A stretch of DNA of 7,776 nt from an uncultured Leptolyngbya sp. (GTDB taxonomy: Bacteria; Cyanobacteriota; Cyanobacteriia; Phormidesmidales; Phormidesmidaceae), in contig CALBPH010000444.1 of the NCBI GenBank assembly GCA_937899365.1, positions 1-7,776 of the forward strand, in the 5' to 3' direction. Shown here piece after piece: positions 1 to 5,822 of this stretch. Numbering within the stretch: the first letter of the stretch is position 1; each line of letters opens with the position of its first letter. The notes under the pieces were generated by a model. It ran no database searches. It saw only the letters and a program-made list of their open reading frames with translations, and was not told the origin of the DNA. Made by a program: the position numbers and the translations under genes.

Positions 1-477
1 AAATTTGCTCTGGCCGCGCCCATTAAGCCATGCACCATCTAAAAATCGCACAAACCCATAGGCCGAGATCAGCGAAAACGTGATCAGCCACTGATCGTGC
101 CAGGCTAAGGTCAAAAACAAAAAGTAGAGTGGGCTGCTCCAACAGCACAGCAAGATAATGAGCCAGGCATCATGGGCTCGGTGGCCGTAGAGATAGCGCG
201 AAATTTGAAAATAGGTCAGAAAAAATAGCCCATTGCTCACTACCGTCGGCAACCGCAGCACAAAATAGGAATGGCCAATGGGGGAAAACAGCCCCTGTAT
301 CCAGGCATGAAACGGTGGGTGGTCATAGTAGGACCAGTCCAGATGCTGTCCCCACAGCCAGTAATAGGCCTCATCCGGGTTAGGAAACGCCGTCAGCCAG
401 TACACCAGGTGCGCCAATAGCATTAGCCACAGCCAAGGGGTGTTCAAATGCGATCGCAGCCAGCCTTTTACACTCAA
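1..477 (-). CDS. GT39-like membrane glycosyltransferase, N-terminal part (cut by window edge)
   Basis: The reading frame is open from 477 to base 1 (159 codons) and continues off the left edge, so only the N-terminus is visible. It is very hydrophobic and Trp/Tyr-rich. A first membrane helix (about residues 15-31) is followed by the acidic loop motif NPDEAYYWLW (Asp35-Glu36) and YYDHPP (about 50-55), then further hydrophobic segments. This is the arrangement of GT-C fold, GT39/ArnT-type transferases (PMT_2 family), which move a sugar from a polyprenyl-phosphate donor at the outer face of the membrane; in that family the loop Asp is catalytic. No ATG precedes the first helix: the frame is open back to a stop near 570. 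I chose the TTG at 477 because a GAGGGAG Shine-Dalgarno-like stretch lies about 9 bases upstream. TTG at 456 or ATG at 423 would be later starts, the latter clipping helix 1. The HIP1 site 450-457 lies inside. Family is fairly sure, substrate unknown. Confidence 0.8.
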   Translation of the reverse strand, partial: MSVKGWLRSHLNTPWLWLMLLAHLVYWLTAFPNPDEAYYWLWGQHLDWSYYDHPPFHAWIQGLFSPIGHSYFVLRLPTVVSNGLFFLTYFQISRYLYGHRAHDAWLIILLCCWSSPLYFLFLTLAWHDQWLITFSLISAYGFVRFLDGAWLNGRGQSKF

Positions 478-597
478 AAACCCAAACTCCCTCAGAGGGG
501 CTGTTAAAGCGTCTACAAACCTAGAATACGCGCATCCAGGTAGCCTACGGCTCCACCCCGAATATCCCTAAAATTGGCGTCTGGTGACCTGGGCTTC

Positions 598-620
598 GTA
601 GGCTTCTAAGCGTAGCCTAC
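598..620. repeat. GTAGGCT/AGCCTAC inverted repeat across a stop codon
   Basis: GTAGGCT (598-604) and AGCCTAC (614-620) form a 7-bp stem with a 9-base loop, and the stop codon of the 617-1273 gene lies inside the right arm. A second AGCCTAC at 542-548 could pair with the same left arm. Neither strand has a T-run after the stem, so it is not a textbook intrinsic terminator. It may be a copy of a short cyanobacterial intergenic repeat or a 3'-end stabiliser; the sequence alone cannot tell. Confidence 0.4.
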
Positions 621-1273
621 TCGCCGCCTTCCATGTCCATATCAATGCCCCACTCTCGCAGCGCGGCATCTCCATCATCCGTCAGCTCCTCAGACTCAAA
701 CTGAGGCGGATCTACCAGGTCGGCCCGCTCCTCTGGATCGCTCCACAGCGTAGGCTTGTAAACAATGACCGGTAACCCGGCTCCGTTTAAGCCACGAATA
801 ATCCGCTCTGGCGTCTGAGGAAAGGTAATAAACAGAGGATAGGGACGTTCAGACCCTTCATTGAGTAAATGCTCATGCTGCATCGGCATCAGCCACTCAT
901 AGTTTTCCGAGAGCAATATTTGGGTATGCCGCCAGCGCGATAACAGTTCTGAAAAGTCTTCATCGGGCCGGTGAATAAACAGAACCACATCCACCCCCGT
1001 TTTAATTTTCCACTCAGGGTCACACATCAGCATAACTGAATCACAAGGTAGCGATACGACATCTCGGCGGGTGCTGACTGGCCCCAAATGACCATCGATC
1101 GCACGGCGAATACTAATGTTGGGTAATGGAATTGTGACAATACTTTCCTGGGGCCGTCGCATGCTGGGCAACATTTCCAGATAGGGACGGTGCTGCTTGA
1201 GCAAGGCCAAAGCTCCTCGATAGTCGCTGCACTTTGCCAGCAGATGTTCGTAGTCGCCCTGGGGAGTTGCCAT
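617..1273 (-). CDS. conserved-looking hypothetical soluble protein (218 aa)
   Basis: I do not recognise this protein. It starts at an ATG (1273), has no signal peptide or membrane helix, and reads as a compact alpha/beta protein: alternating short hydrophobic strands (SIVTIPL about 44-50, VDVVLFIH about 94-101, YPLFITF about 145-151, LPVIVYKP about 167-174) separated by charged helices. Charged segments RPDEDFSELLSRWRH (102-116) and a strongly acidic tail (about 179-218, ending DMDMEGGE) are notable. The C-terminal acidic region looks disordered. It lies 111 bases downstream of the phoH-like gene and 139 bases upstream of the glycosyltransferase, both on the same strand, so an operon is possible but the gaps are loose. 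A TAGAAT hexamer at 1304-1309 (minus strand), about 30 bases before the ATG, could be a -10 element, but I see no good -35. The coding region itself is sound: long, uninterrupted, with protein-like composition. Confidence 0.8.
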   Translation of the reverse strand: MATPQGDYEHLLAKCSDYRGALALLKQHRPYLEMLPSMRRPQESIVTIPLPNISIRRAIDGHLGPVSTRRDVVSLPCDSVMLMCDPEWKIKTGVDVVLFIHRPDEDFSELLSRWRHTQILLSENYEWLMPMQHEHLLNEGSERPYPLFITFPQTPERIIRGLNGAGLPVIVYKPTLWSDPEERADLVDPPQFESEELTDDGDAALREWGIDMDMEGGE

Positions 1274-1344
1274 GATTGATCGAAAGTGTGTCGAATATTC
1301 CCTATTCTAGCCTTCTCGTTTTACACCACACCACCGTTCCCGAT

Positions 1345-1374
1345 TGTAGGGCCGTTCCATGGAACGTCTCTACA
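1345..1374. repeat. 30-bp imperfect palindrome, GTTCCATGGAAC family
   Basis: TGTAG (1345-1349) and CTACA (1370-1374) flank the perfect 14-bp palindrome CGTTCCATGGAACG (1353-1366). Over all 30 bases only one pair fails and one is a G-U. It sits 11 bases past the stop of the phoH-like gene, in the gap before the next gene. From memory, palindromes of this type are dispersed in many cyanobacterial genomes. There is no T-run after it on the minus strand, so a terminator role is uncertain; mRNA 3'-end stabilisation is possible. Confidence 0.75.
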
Positions 1375-1384
1375 AAATCGTCCC

Positions 1385-2710
1385 TTACAATAATTCCGTA
1401 GATCGTTCCGCTAGGGCCGAGCGCTCCCCCCGAGTCAAGATAATATGGCCGGCTAACGGCTCATGCTTAAATCGTTCTACAACGTAGGCCAAACCGTTGC
1501 TAGCCGAATCCACATAGGGGTTGTCAATCTGTGCCGGATCGCCGGTCAATACGATTTTGGTTCCCTCTCCAGCCCGAGTCAATATTGTTTTTACCTCATG
1601 GGGGGTGAGATTTTGCGCCTCATCAACAACTAAGAACTGTTTTGGCAGCGTTCGTCCCCGAATGTAGGTTAACGCCTCAATTTGCAACAGTCCCATCTCC
1701 ATCAGTTCCTCATGTCCCCGCCGCCAGTGGGCCGGTTTTCCGGTCGGATCTTGGGTGCCAAAAATCAAATCAAAATTGTCGTATAGGGGTTGCATCCAGG
1801 GAGTGAGTTTGTCATTGACATCCCCCGGCAAATAGCCAATATCTCGCCCCATGGGTACCACCGGACGAGATATGAGTAAACGACTATATATCCTATCTTC
1901 GGAGACTTTTTGAACACCCGCCGCAATGGCCAACAGAGTCTTGCCCGTACCGGCTTTACCCACCAGGGTAACCAGGGGAATCTTGTCGTTTAGCAACAGG
2001 TTAAACGCAAACTTCTGTTCTCGATTCCGGGGATGCACCTGGGAGATACCGGCATAGGGCACCTTAGGCAACGGCATGATCCGCCCCGATTCCCCATCGA
2101 CTATGGCTAATGCCGTATGGGCTGGGTTATTGACATCGATCAGCGTCAGGGCCTGATTGGGATAAAACTTGCCTTCTAACTCTAGAGTACCGCCCCGGAA
2201 CAACTGGCTCAGCTGTTCTGCATCAACCAGGAGTTCTCCGGTACCTGAATAGAGATCATCAATATCAATTTTGTCGGTTTCATAGTCTTCCGCCGCCAGT
2301 CCCAGGGTGTCGGCTTTTATCCGCAGATTGGTATCTTTGCTGATTAAGACCACCGGACAGTTACAAAGCTGTTTGTGCTCTAGGGCAACGGCTAAAATCT
2401 CATTGTCAGCCTTATCCCCCTCAAGTTCTAGGGGCAGCGATGATAGGGTTTCTTGATGACACAGAGAGACTTTGAGAATACCGTCTCCATCGAGGCAAAT
2501 CCCATTGACCAGACTCCCCCGGTTACGGAGCTTATCTAATGTGCGCGATACCTGACGAGCATTACGTCCTGTTTCATCCAGGGACTTTTTAAACCGGTCA
2601 AGCTCTTCAATGATGGCGATGGGTAGGATGACGTCATTTTCCTCGAAGCGATAAATGGCTTTAGGATCGTGCAAAAGCACATTGGTATCGAGAACAAACG
2701 TCTTTTTCAT
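1385..2710 (-). CDS. PIN-PhoH ATPase (PhoH2/YlaK type, 441 aa)
   Basis: This is a two-domain protein: an N-terminal PIN-type ribonuclease domain (about 1-145) fused to a C-terminal PhoH-like P-loop ATPase (about 225-441). PIN acidic residues are visible as Asp8 in VLDTNVLL, Glu35/Glu36 in IEELDRFKK, Asp102 in DKADNEILA and Asp126 in SKDTNLR, so the nuclease site looks intact. In the ATPase half, Walker A is GKAGTGKT (251-258), Walker B is FLVVDEAQN (359-367), and RGR (351-353), LTGDPAQID (388-396) and LTRGERS (425-431) are family hallmarks. Family members couple ATP hydrolysis to RNA unwinding and cleavage, as shown for mycobacterial PhoH2; the cellular role in cyanobacteria is not settled. 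The frame opens with a TTG at 2722, but I chose the ATG at 2710, because MKKTFVLDTNVLLHD is the usual family start and AAAGG at 2723-2727 touches the TTG while lying 12 bases from the ATG. Length is normal, with no damage. Confidence 0.96.
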   Translation of the reverse strand: MKKTFVLDTNVLLHDPKAIYRFEENDVILPIAIIEELDRFKKSLDETGRNARQVSRTLDKLRNRGSLVNGICLDGDGILKVSLCHQETLSSLPLELEGDKADNEILAVALEHKQLCNCPVVLISKDTNLRIKADTLGLAAEDYETDKIDIDDLYSGTGELLVDAEQLSQLFRGGTLELEGKFYPNQALTLIDVNNPAHTALAIVDGESGRIMPLPKVPYAGISQVHPRNREQKFAFNLLLNDKIPLVTLVGKAGTGKTLLAIAAGVQKVSEDRIYSRLLISRPVVPMGRDIGYLPGDVNDKLTPWMQPLYDNFDLIFGTQDPTGKPAHWRRGHEELMEMGLLQIEALTYIRGRTLPKQFLVVDEAQNLTPHEVKTILTRAGEGTKIVLTGDPAQIDNPYVDSASNGLAYVVERFKHEPLAGHIILTRGERSALAERSTELL

Positions 2711-2868
2711 AGATAAGAACAACCTTTGAAGCCCTTTAAACCCGTATGAGGCAGGAACTTGCTTACGACTAAATGACAGCAGAAATATATGTACTATTAT
2801 CCATTAAACTCTACTGGTTTGCGTAGCAGACTACTGTCAAACGAGCTTAATATTTACCTCACATTTAG

Positions 2869-2912
2869 CTCCCCACGGCGGTAAGCCCTCAGCACGGGCT
2901 TACGGGCTGGAG
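2869..2912. repeat. GC-rich hairpin overlapping the 3' end of the two-TM protein gene
   Basis: GTAAGCCC (2881-2888) and GGGCTTAC (2896-2903) form a perfect 8-bp stem with a 7-base loop. A weaker outer CTCC (2869-2872) / GGAG (2909-2912) match encloses it. The stop codon of the 2900-3601 gene (2900-2902) lies inside one arm. No T-run follows on the minus strand, so it is not a standard intrinsic terminator. It may be a 3'-end barrier or the end of a degraded mobile element; I cannot decide. Confidence 0.6.
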
Positions 2913-3601
2913 TTTAGTTTTCTGAGTTCTTGATGGACACTGGTACCGACTTGCAGAGCTTCATTGAGCAGCTGACCGTAGTCTCCGGCCATGTCCGATG
3001 CCTGCAGTGTCTGTAGGCTGGAAAGGTTGGTTTCGATACTGGCAAATAGCTCATGGCGACGGGCGATAAATCGCTGATGTTTGCGCATGATTTTATCGCT
3101 CATCAGACCGCACACCAGACTCTCACGGGTGAGATGGAGGGCCTCCTTAATGGCATCTGGATTGTCCAATGACAGCCGCTTAGATGAGCCATCGGCCTGG
3201 CGCAGTTCCTCTAAAATCTCCACCGCTTTAATCATTTCGTTAAAGCGATCAACCTCGTCTAGCAGGTGACTGAGCACCTGGAGCTGGGCCCCTTTGTGGA
3301 TGCCGTAGAAACCATGGGCAACGGTGGTTGCGATCGCACCGCCAATACCCACCCCCATAAACACGCCCATCACCTGTCCCATTAGGTTGCGACTCACCAC
3401 CAGACATACCGGTAACCACAGCACCAGGGCCACCGTCAGCACCATCACCTGGTTAATCAGCCAGCTTACCCTCAGCCGCGGATGTCGAAAAACCGATGGC
3501 CGAGTTCCCCAACCCATGGACAAATCACTGATATCTAGCCCCGTCAACTCATCTAAATCACGGTTTGTAATCCGCAGGCTGTCCAGATTAACCCCACCCA
3601 T
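2900..3601 (-). CDS. two-TM membrane protein of unknown function (233 aa)
   Basis: I do not recognise the family. A polar N-terminal segment (about 1-45, with an acidic stretch RDLDELTGLDISDL) precedes two membrane helices: about 48-70 (SWLINQVMVLTVALVLWLPV) and a glycine-rich one at about 74-97 (GQVMGVFMGVGIGGAIA). The remaining 135 residues are soluble and strongly helical, with coiled-coil-like stretches at about 107-135, 150-190 and 195-230, so the product is probably an inner- or thylakoid-membrane anchored helical protein. The ATG at 3601 is used; no clear ribosome binding site precedes it. An alternative Met29 would still keep both helices. It lies 131 bases downstream of another membrane-protein gene on the same strand, and the two may be cotranscribed through the palindrome cluster. 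The stop codon falls inside a GC-rich hairpin. A HIP1 octamer is present at 3330-3337. Confidence 0.8.
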   Translation of the reverse strand: MGGVNLDSLRITNRDLDELTGLDISDLSMGWGTRPSVFRHPRLRVSWLINQVMVLTVALVLWLPVCLVVSRNLMGQVMGVFMGVGIGGAIATTVAHGFYGIHKGAQLQVLSHLLDEVDRFNEMIKAVEILEELRQADGSSKRLSLDNPDAIKEALHLTRESLVCGLMSDKIMRKHQRFIARRHELFASIETNLSSLQTLQASDMAGDYGQLLNEALQVGTSVHQELRKLNSSP

Positions 3602-3609
3602 GCATGTAC

Positions 3610-3629
3610 AGACGTTCCCTAAAACGTCT
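3610..3629. repeat. palindromic repeat copy 1 (AGACGTT...AACGTCT)
   Basis: AGACGTT (3610-3616) and AACGTCT (3623-3629) are perfect 7-base arms around CCCTAA, where the intact copy at 3698-3717 has CCATGG. It is a centre-degraded member of the same family. It begins 8 bases upstream of the ATG of the 2900-3601 gene on the minus strand, so it would lie in that gene's 5' leader. Confidence 0.65.
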
Positions 3630-3653
3630 CTCCACCAATATTATTTGCCTATA

Positions 3654-3675
3654 GAGATATTCTATGGAATATCTC
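3654..3675. repeat. palindromic repeat copy 2, AT-shifted (GAGATATTC...GAATATCTC)
   Basis: GAGATATTC (3654-3662) and GAATATCTC (3667-3675) are perfect 9-base arms around TATG. Aligned with the copy at 3698-3717, the ACGT of each arm has become ATAT on both sides, so pairing is preserved. This makes it a diverged copy of the same palindrome rather than an unrelated sequence. Confidence 0.65.
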
Positions 3676-3697
3676 ACCACCTCTTTAAACCCTGTAC

Positions 3698-3717
3698 AGA
3701 CGTTCCATGGAACGTCT
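3698..3717. repeat. palindromic repeat copy 3 (perfect 20-bp palindrome)
   Basis: AGACGTTCCATGGAACGTCT is a perfect 20-bp palindrome. It shares its core with the element at 1345-1374 and lies 16 bases past the stop codon of the 3733-4416 gene. With copies 1 and 2 it fills the 131-base gap between two minus-strand membrane-protein genes. Confidence 0.85.
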
Positions 3718-3732
3718 CTGCACCAGCCACAC

Positions 3733-4416
3733 TTACTGCAACCCTAACAAAGACCCTAAGCTCGTAAAGATCTGAGCATAGAAATTACCCTCAATCTCGG
3801 GCCGAAATACTTGGAAGGGCTCATTGGGCGCGCCGAAAAAGGGGCGTAGGGTCCACCCTAGCTGGGAGCCCACCAGGGCATATAGTCCCAACCAACCCAA
3901 CAAGAGTCGGTTACGCAGCTGGTCACCCGCCGCATCTTCCCCAACAATTTTGCGCATCCCCTGGTAAAACAGACGCACACCAATCACTCCAGTCAGTCCC
4001 ATCACCGCCACATTCAGCAGTAAAAAGAAGTTATACCCTTGGATAGAAATTAGAAAAAACAGCACCACGGGCGCAAAGCTAAACAAGCGCACACTAATGA
4101 CGGCCACGGCGGTCATTAGCATGGCGCTATATTGCCGAAAATTTAGCTTGGAGCCAAAGAGAATATCAAAAAAGTAAAGCGTAGGCAGACAGATGCCCAA
4201 CGTAATCAAATATAGGGCCGGCAACTTTACCGCCGACGCCAGCATCTGTAGCCAGCTGCTAGATGAGCCAATAATGGCTCCATACACACCAAAGAAAATA
4301 CAGCTGACCACCAGTAATGAAAAGATTTTGCGCTCCAATTTGACATCGTGACGGATATCTTCAAGAAACTGGTTGCGATCGCGCAACAGCCGAATCAAAA
4401 CTGCAAAATGCTTCAT
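3733..4416 (-). CDS. multi-pass membrane protein of the family often annotated 'actin-binding WH2 domain-containing'
   Basis: This is a 227-aa integral membrane protein. A charged N-terminal segment (about 1-30, RLLRDRNQFLEDIRHDVKLERK) is followed by roughly five hydrophobic segments at about 31-50, 65-86, 98-124, 127-150 and 171-191. The tail carries the motifs GSQLGWTLRPFFG (about 183-195) and PFQVFRPEIEGNFY (about 200-213), which I remember from a bacterial family, common in cyanobacteria and Bacteroidetes, that databases label 'actin-binding WH2 domain-containing protein'. That label is almost certainly misleading for a multi-pass membrane protein; no true function is known to me. The ATG at 4416 is the only sensible start. 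The gene lies 130 bases downstream of an intrinsic terminator on the same strand, so it either has its own promoter in 4417-4545 or depends on readthrough. A HIP1 octamer is at 4375-4382. The gene downstream is also a membrane protein. Confidence 0.85.
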   Translation of the reverse strand: MKHFAVLIRLLRDRNQFLEDIRHDVKLERKIFSLLVVSCIFFGVYGAIIGSSSSWLQMLASAVKLPALYLITLGICLPTLYFFDILFGSKLNFRQYSAMLMTAVAVISVRLFSFAPVVLFFLISIQGYNFFLLLNVAVMGLTGVIGVRLFYQGMRKIVGEDAAGDQLRNRLLLGWLGLYALVGSQLGWTLRPFFGAPNEPFQVFRPEIEGNFYAQIFTSLGSLLGLQ

Positions 4417-4545
4417 GTGATGCTTACCGGAATAACGTCAGGAATACTCCCAACATGTCTACACCGCAACAACTAGCAATTTCGCAGATTAGAAAAATTT
4501 ATCTGGCCACTCCCCAACCTAGCTGAAACATCAGAGCAGCCACCT

Positions 4546-4584
4546 AAAAAGATTAGACCGAGGTGAACAAACACCCCGGTCTAA
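4546..4584 (-). terminator. intrinsic terminator (minus strand)
   Basis: TTAGACCG (4553-4560) pairs with CGGTCTAA (4577-4584), extended past one A/C mismatch by GGTG (4562-4565) with CACC (4572-4575); the loop is 6 bases. On the minus strand the stem is followed by TC and then five T's (4550-4546). It would end transcripts coming from the phasin-like gene or from the candidate RNA. Confidence 0.8.
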
Positions 4585-4686
4585 CGACACAGGCATAGCC
4601 GTTGCTGATTTAGAGGATGAACAGATCGGTTAAATATGCCGTAGGGCAGCACTTTACAGATAAAAATCATCCCGAGGATCAGCAAC
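4546..4686 (-). ncRNA. candidate structured small RNA or structured 3' UTR ending in a terminator
   Basis: Read on the minus strand, GTTGCTGAT (4686-4678) pairs with ATCAGCAAC (4609-4601). Inside it, separated by a symmetric 5x5 internal loop, GGATGA (4672-4667 read on the minus strand as GGATGA) pairs with TCATCC (4620-4615). The enclosed 46 bases contain a small TGCC-CTAC-GGCA hairpin (4648-4637). Sixteen bases later comes a strong intrinsic terminator. A 9-bp and a 6-bp helix in perfect register are unlikely by chance, so a folded RNA is probable. It may be an independent small RNA, the 3' UTR of the phasin-like mRNA, or part of a leader for the membrane protein gene downstream. I do not recognise an Rfam family; it lacks obvious cobalamin, tmRNA or RNase P features. 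Confidence 0.4.
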
Positions 4687-4789
4687 GCCCAGACATACAA
4701 ATCAGTTTTAGACCGACTTTAGGCCGTTACAGACCAAAAACTCTGATCCGCTGAACGGGTTCGTTACCCCATTTATCGCTTGCTGTTAC

Positions 4790-5182
4790 CTAAGACCCCT
4801 GAGCCTTCAGCTGATCAATTTCCTGACGAATGGTCGATAGCTGCTCAGTCAGAGCCTTAATTTCAGCCTGTATGCCTGTATCTACAACAGGTTTAGCCAC
4901 TGTATTTACGGTGGCGCTGCTAGCTGGAGACGGTGCAAATGGATTGGGCCACTGACCATCAAAATTACTGCTAACGTTGTCAACAAACTCCCGAGCTTCC
5001 TTCTCCGTCAGCGCGCCCTTTACCTCCAGCTCATCGGCCAGACGGTCAAAATCCGTCCCAATGTCAGAAAATTTAGTAGCGGATGCCTGCGGATCTTGAA
5101 TAGCCTCAACCGCAGACGCTGCTGCTCCCAAAGAGACCCGAAAGCTTTTCTGAATAAATTCGGTCAAAGTATCAAAATCCAT
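4790..5182 (-). CDS. phasin-like protein with C-terminal coiled coil (130 aa)
   Basis: A small amphipathic, Ala-rich protein. The N-terminal half (about 1-77) contains helices FDTLTEFIQKSFRVSLGAAA and DFDRLADELEVKG, then ALTEKEAREFVDNV. The pattern 'leucine-rich helix, ADEL..KG.LTE.EA..FVD' is typical of phasin-family and poly-granule-associated proteins, which coat polyhydroxyalkanoate granules or bind membranes. A Pro/Ser/Ala-rich linker (about 80-100) leads to a C-terminal coiled coil (about 106-128, IKALTEQLSTIRQEIDQLKA). The frame opens at a TTG (5188), but ATG at 5182, giving MDFDTLTEF, is preferred; neither has a strong ribosome binding site. No PHA synthase gene is in the window, so a granule role is inference from the family. 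It may instead be a thylakoid- or membrane-associated helper. It is 146 bases downstream of the SH3 gene and is followed by the structured gap and terminator. Confidence 0.75.
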   Translation of the reverse strand: MDFDTLTEFIQKSFRVSLGAAASAVEAIQDPQASATKFSDIGTDFDRLADELEVKGALTEKEAREFVDNVSSNFDGQWPNPFAPSPASSATVNTVAKPVVDTGIQAEIKALTEQLSTIRQEIDQLKAQGS

Positions 5183-5328
5183 AGCCAAAATCGATGTAAA
5201 CGGCTGGTCATTATTTTAGGTCAGAGCACCTATTATAGACACCCATAAACAGGCTGACCTTACCGCAGACACATAGCTCAATACCCGGCTACTCAGCTAG
5301 CTGTTGCCAATAGAACCAGAGCCCCAGA

Positions 5329-5649
5329 CTAAAGCCCCAGACACTGCCGCGCCAGCCAACCAACCTGCTGCTGCACCTGCACCCTGTACCAGCCACCGCC
5401 AAACTCTCCCAGGAGTGTGGCCGAGGTACCGTTACGAAACACACCTGAAACACTGTACTGAGTGCCTCCGCCACTGCGTAAATTACAGCCGTTATAGGGG
5501 GCCGGAGCTTGTATCAAACGCACCTGTTGAGCTTCGACACGACTCGTTAACACAAAAAACGCCACAGGCATGAGAAGAATTCGACTCCATCGCAGTCTGT
5601 TTGGATGGGTTGGCCGTTGAAAGAGATGCGTCCCCGAATCAGTAACCAT
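5329..5649 (-). CDS. secreted bacterial SH3-domain protein (106 aa)
   Basis: The N-terminus has a polar extension (1-16), a basic stretch (RLRWSR, 18-23), a hydrophobic core (ILLMPVAFFVL, 24-34) and a likely signal peptidase site after SRVEA (Ala40), so export is predicted. The mature part (41-106) is a single bacterial SH3 domain (SH3_3-like): CNLRSGGGTQYSV (55-67), VFRNGTSATLLGEFGGGWYRVQV (70-92) and VGWLARQCL (96-104). The LRSGxGTxY and GWYxV...GWL signatures are clear. Cys55 and Cys103 flank the fold and could form a disulphide. Such domains usually bind peptidoglycan or act as small envelope modules. The ATG at 5649 is used; Met27 would remove the basic n-region and give a poor signal peptide. 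It is the first minus-strand gene after the divergent gap. Target unknown. Confidence 0.85.
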   Translation of the reverse strand: MVTDSGTHLFQRPTHPNRLRWSRILLMPVAFFVLTSRVEAQQVRLIQAPAPYNGCNLRSGGGTQYSVSGVFRNGTSATLLGEFGGGWYRVQVQQQVGWLARQCLGL

Positions 5650-5822
5650 AGGTGACCAAGCTTTTACAAGATTTTCTTAATGACTCTCCACATTTAATCT
5701 TAATCAGAAAATTTAATTTCACAATAGTTAAGCGAATGATACATATTTTTCTAAAGTATGAATAAATACGTCACGCTATTAAAGCTGCAACCAAGGTTGG
5801 TAAGTCAACAGAATTCCACTGC

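Larger units (their letters stand above)
4417..4789. other. 373-base gap without a convincing gene, structured on the minus strand
   Basis: This gap follows the phasin-like gene and precedes the membrane protein gene. Bases 4546-4686 hold a bipartite stem-loop and an intrinsic terminator, described separately. Bases 4706-4730 hold two near-identical units on the minus strand (CGGCCTAAA then CGGTCTAAA), the second complementary to the terminator's left arm. Bases 4417-4545 show no clear structure and would have to hold any independent promoter of the 3733-4416 gene. A 45-codon plus-strand frame (4617-4754) is not considered a gene. Confidence 0.6.

Noticed and set aside
2711..2722. TTG start at 2722 for the PIN-PhoH protein
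   Set aside because: The AAAGG would touch the start codon, and the family normally begins at the MKKTFVLDTN methionine (ATG 2710).
2796..2840. TTGACA (2835-2840) and GATAAT (2796-2801) on the minus strand before the PIN-PhoH gene
   Set aside because: The spacing of 33 bases is far too long for a -35/-10 pair; either hexamer alone is weak evidence.
3081..3269. Plus-strand frame within the two-TM protein gene
   Set aside because: Antisense shadow; Ser/Arg-rich composition without domain.
3324..3767. 147-codon plus-strand frame
   Set aside because: Antisense to the two-TM protein gene and runs through the palindrome cluster into the end of the next gene; Thr/Pro/Ile-rich shadow.
3733..4416. 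Literal actin-binding function suggested by the family label
   Set aside because: The protein is a multi-pass membrane protein and I see no WH2 motif; the label is likely an inherited misannotation.
4617..4754. 45-codon plus-strand frame starting MNRSVKYAVG
   Set aside because: GAGG lies directly against the ATG with no spacing, and the frame is antisense to the structured RNA whose pairing explains the sequence. No domain is visible. Worth a glance only if ribosome profiling shows signal.
5289..5474. Second minus-strand frame overlapping the SH3 gene
   Set aside because: Shadow in another frame of the same strand, no motif.
5304..5573. Plus-strand frame antisense to the SH3 gene
   Set aside because: The minus strand carries a clear signal peptide and SH3 motifs; this frame has none.
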